Positions 55,902 to 64,000 of a DNA stretch of 64,000 nucleotides are shown here, in pieces. Numbering within the stretch: the first letter of the stretch is position 1; the number at the start of each line of letters is the position of its first letter. The stretch comes from Deefgea piscis. Its GTDB lineage: Bacteria > Pseudomonadota > Gammaproteobacteria > Burkholderiales > Chitinibacteraceae. Location: the NCBI RefSeq assembly GCF_013284055.1, contig NZ_CP054143.1:3038001-3102000 (forward strand), read 5' to 3'. Under the pieces are notes generated by a model. That model saw only the letters and a program-made list of their open reading frames with translations, had not been told where the DNA came from and searched no databases. The translations under genes and the position numbers were made by a program.

Positions 55902-58900
55902 CACGCAGCTCCTTGTTCGGCTAACAAGCGGTTTAAATCATGATGCAAGGTTCGCTCCTCGACTGCAGCCAACATCGGCAACACAATTCGCGTCGCCCAC
56001 GCCGTAAATTGCACGCCGTTGGCACTATCGATTTGCAGCGGATCTTGCGGCCATAGCAATTGATTTTGTACTTCTAGCCATTCGCCATCGCGGTTAAAGC
56101 TCGGCAACCAACGCTTGATCGCCGCTGCCCAACGTAAGGCTTGGGTGTCTTCATCCTCGACCGTATCGCTTGGCAGCGCCTTACCCCACGCCAAAGCACT
56201 GTGCGGGAAAAACGGCAATGGCGCGGCCATTGCGGCTTGATATAAAGCCAAAATATCACTCAAATACGCTGTCGCTTGTTCCGGTGCAATCGGCGAGCAG
56301 TACAAAACACGCTCAGGCGACAGCCAACGGGTCACAGTTTGCATGGCGCTGGGCTGCATGGCGCACAGTAGTAAATGCTCAACCCACGCCCGAAACACAT
56401 CGCGCGGATAAATTTGGCTTTTTAAAACAATGCGCCCATCGGCATAACACGCATCTAACCAACCGGTAATTTGCACATCAGATGGTGATCGCGACCAAGA
56501 CGGCGACAAAGTCATTTGCACCATTTGCGCGGGCAACTGATCACTGCATTGATAGCGCGGCAAAGCGTCCAGCAGCGCACAAGCGGCAAACAGCTGCTCA
56601 TCCACCAGCATTTCACCCGGCACACCCAAAGGGGTATTACCTCGCGCAAAAGCCAGATCATGCGCTTCAAGCCCATACTTAAGGCCAAGATCGCGCACGG
56701 CATTATCGCGAAAATCTTTTAAATCAAACGCTTCATCGTCCTCTAAGCCGGCATCATTGGCACTAGGCTGAAAATGCAAATTCGCCCGATGCCGCAAAAA
56801 GTAAGCCGCTGGTTTGGCCAAACATTGCGCCAATTCATCCCAGCGCAAACTATTGGGCATGGCAAATGGCGGATATTGCTCGGCGGCGGCTAAATTGCTC
56901 GCGACTGCATCGTTCAGCGCATCGCTTTGCATCTGCTCACTCAATACCGCCTCACCCTCGTCTGCGCTCTTAGTAACGCTCGACACTCGCCCCATGGCCG
57001 CCAATGCAATTTGTTCGGCAGCACGGCACCACAGCGGATTAAACGACGCAATGGCATTTGCATTGTTTTCAGGGGTATGGCCAACAAAGTTTTGTAGGCT
57101 AAAGGGCTGCAAGGGATACTCAAGGGTTAAATGCTGCAATAAATTGGCTCGTCGCACTTCGATACTTGCGTCGATATCGCCCTCAAGGAAAAACCCTTGC
57201 GCCACACAATCGAGCACATCGCTCACCAATACCGAAGGCGGAAAATGCGCATCGTCTTTTAAGCTGCGCCCAACCCACGACAAATAGAGTTTTTCTCGTG
57301 CTGCCAATATCAAATCTAAAAACAAATACCGATCATCCAAGCGGCGCGAACGGTCGCCTAAGCGCGGATGCTGAGCAATTAAATCAAATCCCGCCGTGGG
57401 CGGATTGCGTGGAAAATCATTTTCATTCAAACCCAACACCGCCACCACCCGAAACGGCAAGCCACGCATCGGCACCATGGTGCAAAACGTCACCCCGCGC
57501 GACATAAAGCCCGAGCCACGGCTACTGTTTTCAAAGCGATGTTGCAACCAATCGCACACCACTTCGCGCGGCACGGGCTCAGTTAAACCGGCCAATTGCG
57601 CTTCATCGGCCAAATCCGCTAGCGTCGTGCGTATGGCTTCAGCCAGTTTGAGTTCGGCCTCGTCATGTTCGTCAAATAAAATAAAATTTTCGAGTAGCAA
57701 TAAAGCTGCATCGCGCCACTCCGGCAAAGTGCGCGCAACACTGAGCGCCGCCCGCCATTGCCCTACGGCGGTAATAAATGTGGTTAATTTGGCCAATAAG
57801 CTCGCTTGCGAGCCCTCCAAATCATCCCACGGCGCCAGCGCGGCTAATTCAGAAGTGTCCTCGCCCCACAGCGGTACTGCGTCACCGGCCAATGCATTGG
57901 GCAAGGCTAAACCCAACAGCAATCGATCTAAACCCAACTGCCAGGTATTGGCCGCGCCCATATCGGACAAATCAAACTCAGCCCGGTGCGCCGCATCTAA
58001 GCCCCAACGGATGCCGACTGCCGCAATCCAATGCCTTAGGGTCAATAGCTGATCGCTACTGATATCAAAGCGCGCCGCCACTTGCGGCGTTTCGAGTAAG
58101 CCATACATTTCATCGGCTTTGCAGCGGCTTTCCGGCAATTGCAAGAGCTGCATCAACACATCAACCGCCGGGCATTCTTGTTGCGTGGTTAAGTCGGCGA
58201 TATTAAACGGAATATTGGGTGCGCCAGAGGCTTTGGCATCGCCAAAAACCGCCTCAATCAGCGGGGCATACGGCCCCATATCGGGCAGTAACACGGCAAT
58301 TTCGGAGGCCAATAAACTGTCGTCATTGACCAGCATGGCGGCAATTTCATCATGCAAGATTTCAACTTCACGCATCGCGCTATGTGCGTTATGAAACGTT
58401 AGTGAGCGATCGTTCTTTGCGACTACTTGAGCGTTTAATACATCACGATTAAGTAAATTGAGCACATCCGATTGCAGCGTTTGCAATAGGCTTGGCGTGG
58501 CAATATGCTCGAGTGGATCATAAAACAACCACTGCTCACCGCCACCACTCCACGGGAAAGCCTCCGTTACCGCGCGATAAAAATCACGCCCCGCCTTACC
58601 CATCGAGGCCAATAAAGGATGACCAATATCGAGGTAGAGTGATTCTTGCTTGCGGTCTAACTCGCGGCGCGCAATCACTTGGGCACTGACAATCGCCCCC
58701 CATTCTTCGCGGCAAGGATTAAGCAAAAATAAATTCACGTCGATGTGCTCAGCCAAAGCGCCCAGCACGTCGATATACGCCGGCGGCATGCCGGCAATAC
58801 CAAACACGGTAATGCGCTCAGGCAAACGACTTGGCCCATCGTTTTGCCACGCATTAAATAGCTGCACAAACATATCGGCACGATGTGGCATGGCGCCAAA

Positions 58901-59437
58901 ATCGCCGTCGATACTGGCTTTCACTTCACGCCACAATGTGGCTTGCCACGCTTCATCGGGCCCCAAGCCCACTAACTGACCCGCTTCCCACGCTGCAATC
59001 CAATGGCTGCGAAACACCAAATACTGATCGAACACGTCGGCCAATTTACCCGCCAACGCCATTTGCCGCCGCGCGTCCCCCTCACTCAAATACGCCGCCA
59101 CAATCGGGCTAGCAGCGCGAGCGCCGGATGTTGGCAACACCCCAAATAAGCGCCAAGCCAGCGGGCTAGCGCTATATGGCGAATCAGCTTGTAAATGCGG
59201 TAATGCGTCTTTGAGCAAAGACCAGACAAAGCTGGCGGGCAGTTGAAAGTCTATCCCCGCGCAAATCCCAACGCGATCGGCCAATTTAAACCGCAGCCAG
59301 CGCTCCATACCTTTACTGGAAACAATGATTTTTTCGCTGGCAAACGGATCGCTCAAAGCGACGCCATACAGCGCTTGCAATAATTCGAACAGATTTTCGA
59401 GGCGATTGGACTGGTAAATATGCAGGCGGCTGGACAT
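55901..59437 (-). CDS. recC: Exodeoxyribonuclease V subunit gamma (RecC)
   Basis: RecC recognises Chi in RecBCD and has a dead helicase/nuclease fold. The 1178-residue protein starts LHIYQSNRLENLFELL and has KIIVSSKGMERWLRF, the PFNIADLTTQQECPAVDVLMQLL-type stretch (in pieces: IPFNIADLT and AVDVLMQLLQLP), VTFCTMVPMRGLPFRVVAVLGLNENDFPR (pieces: VTFCTMVPMRGLPF and LGLNENDFPR) and DRSRRLDDRYLFLDLILAAR. It heads recC-recB-recD, without the ptrA gene found between recC and recB in E. coli. Confidence 0.96.
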   Translation of the reverse strand: MSSRLHIYQSNRLENLFELLQALYGVALSDPFASEKIIVSSKGMERWLRFKLADRVGICAGIDFQLPASFVWSLLKDALPHLQADSPYSASPLAWRLFGVLPTSGARAASPIVAAYLSEGDARRQMALAGKLADVFDQYLVFRSHWIAAWEAGQLVGLGPDEAWQATLWREVKASIDGDFGAMPHRADMFVQLFNAWQNDGPSRLPERITVFGIAGMPPAYIDVLGALAEHIDVNLFLLNPCREEWGAIVSAQVIARRELDRKQESLYLDIGHPLLASMGKAGRDFYRAVTEAFPWSGGGEQWLFYDPLEHIATPSLLQTLQSDVLNLLNRDVLNAQVVAKNDRSLTFHNAHSAMREVEILHDEIAAMLVNDDSLLASEIAVLLPDMGPYAPLIEAVFGDAKASGAPNIPFNIADLTTQQECPAVDVLMQLLQLPESRCKADEMYGLLETPQVAARFDISSDQLLTLRHWIAAVGIRWGLDAAHRAEFDLSDMGAANTWQLGLDRLLLGLALPNALAGDAVPLWGEDTSELAALAPWDDLEGSQASLLAKLTTFITAVGQWRAALSVARTLPEWRDAALLLLENFILFDEHDEAELKLAEAIRTTLADLADEAQLAGLTEPVPREVVCDWLQHRFENSSRGSGFMSRGVTFCTMVPMRGLPFRVVAVLGLNENDFPRNPPTAGFDLIAQHPRLGDRSRRLDDRYLFLDLILAAREKLYLSWVGRSLKDDAHFPPSVLVSDVLDCVAQGFFLEGDIDASIEVRRANLLQHLTLEYPLQPFSLQNFVGHTPENNANAIASFNPLWCRAAEQIALAAMGRVSSVTKSADEGEAVLSEQMQSDALNDAVASNLAAAEQYPPFAMPNSLRWDELAQCLAKPAAYFLRHRANLHFQPSANDAGLEDDEAFDLKDFRDNAVRDLGLKYGLEAHDLAFARGNTPLGVPGEMLVDEQLFAACALLDALPRYQCSDQLPAQMVQMTLSPSWSRSPSDVQITGWLDACYADGRIVLKSQIYPRDVFRAWVEHLLLCAMQPSAMQTVTRWLSPERVLYCSPIAPEQATAYLSDILALYQAAMAAPLPFFPHSALAWGKALPSDTVEDEDTQALRWAAAIKRWLPSFNRDGEWLEVQNQLLWPQDPLQIDSANGVQFTAWATRIVLPMLAAVEERTLHHDLNRLLAEQGAA

Positions 59438-59576
59438 GCGGGCACCGAAGTAAGAAGCAAGACTTATTCTACCTTGTTAAGCTGACTTCAGTTGCCAGAA
59501 AAGGCGCACAAAGTAGGTTTTGAACCGCAATCGGCACGTCACGCTGAGCCAAAATTAAGGCCAGCACCAGCCAGAC

Positions 59577-59683
59577 GCGATTTTAGGGCATTGCATGCTT
59601 GGGCCGTTTTAGGCCATTCCCCTACTTGGGTTGTTTTAAGCCATTACCATGACTGGGGCGATTTAGGCCATTGCCATGCTGGG
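59577..59683. repeat. Degenerate 27-bp tandem repeat, four copies
   Basis: Four head-to-tail copies of about 27 bp (59577-59603, 59604-59630, 59631-59657, 59658-59683), sharing TTTTAGGCCATT and TTGGG/CTGGG blocks. A more degenerate fifth copy may lie at 59550-59576. The last copy contains the TAA stop of the DUF1631 gene (59663-59665, minus strand), whose last codons MAMA are encoded by the repeat. The units have no spacers, so this is not a CRISPR array. Confidence 0.8.
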
Positions 59684-62290
59684 CAATGCCGTTTCGGTAC
59701 TGGCCACTTGCTCGGCCGAGGCCAATAATTCGCTCATTGCCCGATCAAAGAGTGGTGCTTGCTCTAAAAAGCGCACGCGATCACGCGCAAACAAACGGCG
59801 AAACGCCCGCAAGCTCAATACTGCCGGCGCGTCTTGATCAGGCCAAGTCAAGACAATCGCATCGGGATGATTCGCTTGCCAGCTCAACTGGGCAATACGC
59901 GCGGTGCCAGCAAAATTAACCTCCACCGCCACGCCATTACTTAAACACGCCGTAAAATCTTCATCTACGCTGTCGATTTCAACTGCAGTTTGCGGCCCTA
60001 ATTCCGACTCTATCAATTGATCAATCAGATTGAGATTAACTTCTAAAGCATCGATCTCAGCTTGAATAAACAGTGGATTTAACGTGACCACGACCTCATT
60101 CTCGGTGATTTCAGTGCTATGCACCGCATCCAAAAACGGCGCAAAAGCCTCGTGCATCACTGACAAAGGCGGCGGCACAGCACTCAGCACCTGACTTGAG
60201 CCTGAGCGCATCGCCAAACGATGCGCGTCAACCAAGTGCAGATTTAATTCTTGTAATTGTTCGGCCGTCCAATTGAGCGTTAACACCCCTTCGCGCAAAG
60301 TGGCGATCATGGTTGGAATCAAACCCAATAAAATTTTGCATTCATCACGATCAACTTTTGGCGCCAAGCTCCAAATTAAATCGGGCACCAATAAGCGATA
60401 CTGCGTTGCTTTATGCGGCGCTTCGCGCCCCGCTAACTCAATCACTCGCGCCCAAGTGCTGACCAAAAAATCATACAAATACGGCTCAATGGTATAGGGC
60501 GATAAAGCGTCGGAAATCATCGCGGTAATACGCGCAAAATGTAATGTGCGCTGTTTGGCAGAATCCAAAACTTGCGTGGCGCTACTGGCCATTTTTTCAC
60601 AATGCGCTAATTCATTGGCGACCCACGCATCCAGCGCATCGAGCATTTGCACAAACAAGGCCAGATCTTCGTTTTCATCGGCCAAAATAATCGCCACAAT
60701 GCGGCAAATTTCGGTATTGACTCGGACGGCACTTTCACTGTTTTGCTGCATCCCCAGAGAGATCGAGCCAATTCGGTTAACCAACATGCGCGCCGGGTGG
60801 GTTTTTCTGGCAAATAGATTTGGATCTTGCAGCGCGATTTTTAATACCAAAAACTGCAAACGCCCTAGCTGCGCCCGAACTTCGGCCGGCACTTTATCGT
60901 CACGCAAAATAAATTCAAACAGCATGGCCACCACATCAATGGTCATTGCTTCATTGACATCGCTGGTGCTGGCACCCAATTGTTGGCGCTGCTCTAAAAT
61001 CAAATTGCGTAGCTTGCCATCGCCATTCCACATGGCTTCTGCCGTTGGCGTGGCGACTTCAATCAGACTTTGCAGTGATTGGCTCAGCGGCGCACTCACC
61101 GAACGCAGTTCCAGCGATGCGGCGTCATCCCACACCGGGGCTTGCCCCTGCGCACCTTGCTGCAGACTATGCCCACTAAAAAATTGCTGAATGCTGCGAC
61201 CCACCTGCCCAATATGACTCAGCCATGACGGTGCCCGCACCATGCTGGCGCGTGCCTCGTTACTCGACGCCATCAACGGCTCTGCCGCCGAATCCATCAA
61301 GCCAGAACCGCCAGAACCGCCAGACCCCATGCCTGCCACAGCATTCGGTACACTCGCTGGCGCAGCCCCTTGCAATGCAGCCTGCGATGCAGACGGTCTA
61401 GATTGCACAAAATCCAAAAATTGATCTTCCGAGCGTGCGCCCCACGGTGCTGCGGCTACCGAGCCCGCCGATGAACCCGTGGATGAGCCCGCCAAACGTG
61501 GGGTTGACGCGGCACGCGGCGACTCACTGCCTCGCGATGCCGGTTCGCTGTATTGCGCGTCGGGCGTTAATGCCGAGGGCGATTCATCCGGTAGATCAAG
61601 CAAATTGCCGGCCGCGATGGCCGCTGGCTCACTTTGTTTTCTGACCTTCAACTGCAATTGGGCGGCAATCCCATGCTGGGCCAGTAGCTGATTTAATGCC
61701 TCATACAGCGGCGCGATATGCGGGCACATTGATGTGGTGAGTTGCGCTAATAGCACAGGAATTAATTCATTATCGCTGGCGGTTTCGGCCACCGTTTCTT
61801 CTAAAGCATTGGCAATACTGCGCGAGATAATATAAGTACGAAACGGGTTTTCACGTTCTTTAATCACGTCTTGCTCAAGCAATAATGCAATACGAATATT
61901 TAAATCACGAATACCTTCTTCGGCCTCTTGCCGAAAACGCGTGGTAATTTGGTCAATATGCAATTCTTCTTCAAACGACGCCGATTCCACCAAGGACAAT
62001 GTGGCATTAAGCCCCTCGGTAAAGGACGGACGAAAATGGTTGTAAGCCGTTTGAAAACTGCGATGCAATAATTGCTCAACTTGACGCGATAGCTGCTGCT
62101 CCAACTTTTGATCGTGATTCATAATCAATTGCCGCGCAGCGAGTAAACGGCGTTGCTCAAGCATTGAGGTGGCCCGATCGGCCTGATTAAATAATTGCCC
62201 TGTCGAATGCGCCAGCACCATCGGCATTCTTTGATTAAATTCAGCCAAAAACACCGAGCGCGTCGCAATGAGTAAATCATTTCTATCCAT
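59663..62290 (-). CDS. DUF1631-family protein
   Basis: Large cytoplasmic protein of 875 residues in the DUF1631 family, uncharacterised and often annotated as putative thymidine phosphorylase without support. It is helical at both ends. About 225-380 form a low-complexity Ser/Ala/Gly/Pro-rich linker, including GMGSGGSGGSGLMDSAAEP. The N-terminal part contains LEQRRLLAARQLIMNHDQKLE and the C-terminal part VSFRRLF-like FRRLFARDRVRFLEQAPLFD. The ATG at 62290 has GAGGG about 9 nt upstream and is preferred over GTG 62305. Its stop lies in a tandem repeat. Confidence 0.86.
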   Translation of the reverse strand: MDRNDLLIATRSVFLAEFNQRMPMVLAHSTGQLFNQADRATSMLEQRRLLAARQLIMNHDQKLEQQLSRQVEQLLHRSFQTAYNHFRPSFTEGLNATLSLVESASFEEELHIDQITTRFRQEAEEGIRDLNIRIALLLEQDVIKERENPFRTYIISRSIANALEETVAETASDNELIPVLLAQLTTSMCPHIAPLYEALNQLLAQHGIAAQLQLKVRKQSEPAAIAAGNLLDLPDESPSALTPDAQYSEPASRGSESPRAASTPRLAGSSTGSSAGSVAAAPWGARSEDQFLDFVQSRPSASQAALQGAAPASVPNAVAGMGSGGSGGSGLMDSAAEPLMASSNEARASMVRAPSWLSHIGQVGRSIQQFFSGHSLQQGAQGQAPVWDDAASLELRSVSAPLSQSLQSLIEVATPTAEAMWNGDGKLRNLILEQRQQLGASTSDVNEAMTIDVVAMLFEFILRDDKVPAEVRAQLGRLQFLVLKIALQDPNLFARKTHPARMLVNRIGSISLGMQQNSESAVRVNTEICRIVAIILADENEDLALFVQMLDALDAWVANELAHCEKMASSATQVLDSAKQRTLHFARITAMISDALSPYTIEPYLYDFLVSTWARVIELAGREAPHKATQYRLLVPDLIWSLAPKVDRDECKILLGLIPTMIATLREGVLTLNWTAEQLQELNLHLVDAHRLAMRSGSSQVLSAVPPPLSVMHEAFAPFLDAVHSTEITENEVVVTLNPLFIQAEIDALEVNLNLIDQLIESELGPQTAVEIDSVDEDFTACLSNGVAVEVNFAGTARIAQLSWQANHPDAIVLTWPDQDAPAVLSLRAFRRLFARDRVRFLEQAPLFDRAMSELLASAEQVASTETALPSMAMA

Positions 62291-62469
62291 CTGGCACACC
62301 CTCACACATCGAATTAAGTCGGCTTAGCCGAAATTGCCTTGCGCTAAGTTGAGCAACATCACTCAACTCAAACTGCATAAAAACCGGATGATAACTGACA
62401 ATAGCCCGCGCTGCTTGCGACAGATTCGGTACAATCTAGCTATCCGAATGGCAGCAAGGCTCACTCTCA

Positions 62470-64000
62470 GTGTTTCGACTTTTTGAAAATATAGTTCACC
62501 CCTACCCTGAACAGCAAAACAAAACCTTACCTCATGATTTCAAATCATTTATATGGCGCTGTACAAAAGGACTACGCCCACTGATTTTTGGCATGATGCT
62601 CTGCACCGCCATCATTGGTTCTTTTGAAGCAATTTTGTATAGTTTGCTGGGGCATATTGTTGATTGGTTAGCTCACGTCGAGCCAAGTCAACTCTGGGCG
62701 CAAGAGCACTTTCGCCTTAGCCTGATTGCGGGGGTGTTATTACTCAGCCCACTGCTGGTCGGGCTGCAAACTTTGCTGAAACATCAAGCCTTAGCGGGTA
62801 ATTTCCCGATGTTGCTGCGCTGGGATTTTCATCGGCAAATGCTCAACCAAAGCATGAGTTTTTATCAAGATGAATTTGCCGGTCGCGTTTCAGCCAAAGT
62901 CATGCAAACGGCGTTAGCGGTACGCGAAACGGTATTTATCGTGACCGACATTATGGTGTTTGTCGCGATTTATTTTTTCACCATGCTGGCCGTTGCTGGC
63001 AGCTTTGATCTGTGGCTACTGGTGCCGCTCTTGTCATGGATGCTGCTGTATATTGGCGCGATGTTTTATTTTGTGCCGCGCCTAGGCAAAGCGGCGCAAA
63101 ACCAAGCAGACGCTCGCTCATTGATGACGGGGCGAATTACCGATGCTTATACCAATATTGCAACAGTAAAGCTGTTTTCGCACGGCCGCCGAGAAGCGGC
63201 ATTTGCCCGCAGCGCCATGCAAGAGTTTATGCATACCGTGCATGGGCAAATGCGTTTGGTCAGCAGCTTTGAAGTCGTCAATCACACCTTAAGCGTCGGC
63301 TTGATTATTGCCAGCGCTGGGACGGCATTGTATTTATGGAGCCACGGCCAAGTGACTGCGGGCGCGGTGGCGGCCTCATTGGCGATGGCACTGCGTTTAA
63401 ACGGCATGTCGCAATGGATTATGTGGGAAATCGCCGCGCTGTTTGAGCATATTGGTACCGTACAAGACGGCATCAACACCCTCACCACGCCACATGAAGT
63501 CAACGACGCCCCAGACGCCACCGCACTCACCGTTCCACGCGGAGAGGTGCAATTTCAACACGTTGATTTTGGCTACGAAGCAGATCGCTTGCTACTGAAA
63601 CAATTGTCGCTACACATTCGCGCCGGCGAAAAAATCGGTTTAGTCGGTCGATCCGGCGCGGGAAAATCAACGATTGTTAATCTATTGCTGCGCTTTTACG
63701 ATATTCAGGCGGGGCAAATCACGATAGACGGCCAAAACATCGCGCAAGTATCGCAAGACAGCTTACGCGCCCATATCGGCATGGTGACGCAAGACACGTC
63801 GCTATTACATCGCTCGGTGCGCGAAAACATCCTATACGGTCGCCCCAATGCCAGCGATGAGGAAATGATTGCGGCCGCCAAACGCGCCGAAGCGCATGAT
63901 TTTATTCTGAACTTAAGCGATCCTGCTGGCCGCACCGGCTACGACGCGCATGTGGGCGAGCGCGGCGTCAAACTCTCGGGTGGGCAACGCCAACGGATTG
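62470..64000 (+). CDS. ABC exporter, fused permease-ATPase (cut by window end)
   Basis: First 510 codons of an MsbA/MdlB-like half-transporter that joins a six-helix membrane domain and an ATPase domain. Membrane segments start near residue 38 (LIFGMMLCTAIIGSFEAIL), and further ones lie at about 85-100 and 155-200. The ATPase domain has the Walker A motif VGRSGAGKSTIV (near 393), a Q-loop IGMVTQDTSLLHRSVRENI and the ABC signature LSGGQRQRI near 502, where the window ends before the Walker B. The start is GTG at 62470 with AAGG about 11 nt upstream; no ATG lies near it. Export of a lipid, peptide or drug is typical; the substrate is unknown. It is divergent from the DUF1631 gene. Confidence 0.9.
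   Translation, partial: MFRLFENIVHPYPEQQNKTLPHDFKSFIWRCTKGLRPLIFGMMLCTAIIGSFEAILYSLLGHIVDWLAHVEPSQLWAQEHFRLSLIAGVLLLSPLLVGLQTLLKHQALAGNFPMLLRWDFHRQMLNQSMSFYQDEFAGRVSAKVMQTALAVRETVFIVTDIMVFVAIYFFTMLAVAGSFDLWLLVPLLSWMLLYIGAMFYFVPRLGKAAQNQADARSLMTGRITDAYTNIATVKLFSHGRREAAFARSAMQEFMHTVHGQMRLVSSFEVVNHTLSVGLIIASAGTALYLWSHGQVTAGAVAASLAMALRLNGMSQWIMWEIAALFEHIGTVQDGINTLTTPHEVNDAPDATALTVPRGEVQFQHVDFGYEADRLLLKQLSLHIRAGEKIGLVGRSGAGKSTIVNLLLRFYDIQAGQITIDGQNIAQVSQDSLRAHIGMVTQDTSLLHRSVRENILYGRPNASDEEMIAAAKRAEAHDFILNLSDPAGRTGYDAHVGERGVKLSGGQRQRI

Noticed and set aside
57396-58052. Open frame of 218 codons opposite recC
   Set aside because: Antisense to a well-supported recC region; no domain and Ser/Lys-rich shadow composition.
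59577-59683. Possible CRISPR array
   Set aside because: The units are contiguous without spacers, are degenerate, and no cas genes are present; a tandem repeat is the better description.

Overview
This window is a chromosomal segment of a Gram-negative bacterium, most plausibly a betaproteobacterium of the order Neisseriales (Chitinibacteraceae/Chromobacteriaceae-like). That placement is an inference from gene order and protein style: rpoE-rseA-rseB-rseC-glutaredoxin-lepA-lepB-DUF4845-rnc-era-recO-pdxJ, nadB divergent from rpoE, hemN facing fnr, yhdP-nitrilase-tldD beside glnE, and recC-recB-recD. Most of the window is core housekeeping DNA with tight operons and many 1-4 nt stop/start overlaps. 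No phage, insertion sequence, CRISPR array, tRNA or rRNA gene was found.

Layout. 0.15-2.1 kb: coaBC and radC, divergent. 2.4-10 kb: the only accessory-looking part. It holds an orphan LivJ-type lipoprotein, an AraC/GyrI-type regulator, two tandem beta-lactamase-family serine hydrolases with a small membrane protein directly behind them, a PEP-CTERM protein, and two decayed copies of neighbouring genes (a thiD 3' fragment and a frameshifted copy of the small membrane protein gene). 10.1-12.6 kb: thiM-thiE-thiD behind a TPP riboswitch. 12.7-19.8 kb: PLP aminotransferase and MarR regulator sharing a probable operator, a class 1A-like pyrD, a phasin, alkA-type glycosylase, pmbA, darP, a HAD phosphatase and mog. 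19.8-28.4 kb: a PilZ-like large protein, a SpoIIAA-like protein, and the pdxJ-recO-era-rnc-DUF4845-lepB-lepA cluster read leftwards. 28.5-31.4 kb: the sigma-E envelope stress operon, ending in a terminator before lepA. 31.5-36.9 kb: nadB, a TauE/DsbD-like membrane protein, hemN, an FNR box and fnr, and an unknown gene. 36.9-50.3 kb: rlmB, an HDOD protein, a monooxygenase-fold protein, GNAT, tldD, nitrilase, yhdP, glnE, an unknown gene and truC. 50.3-59.4 kb: recCBD. 59.6-64 kb: a DUF1631 protein whose stop codon lies inside a 27-bp tandem repeat, and an ABC exporter cut by the window end.

How the genes work together. Thiamine salvage and assembly (thiMED) is under TPP control. The sigma-E factor sits with its anti-sigma factor and modulator. 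FNR probably controls the oxygen-independent haem gene hemN and itself through the box between them. PmbA and TldD, the two halves of one metalloprotease, are both present at separate loci. RecCBD is a complete recombination nuclease set.

No clearly new multi-gene system was found. The best candidates for follow-up are the AraC/serine-hydrolase/small-membrane-protein cluster with its decayed duplicate, the class 1A-like PyrD, the tandem repeat spanning the DUF1631 stop codon, and a 13-bp-armed inverted repeat before rlmB.
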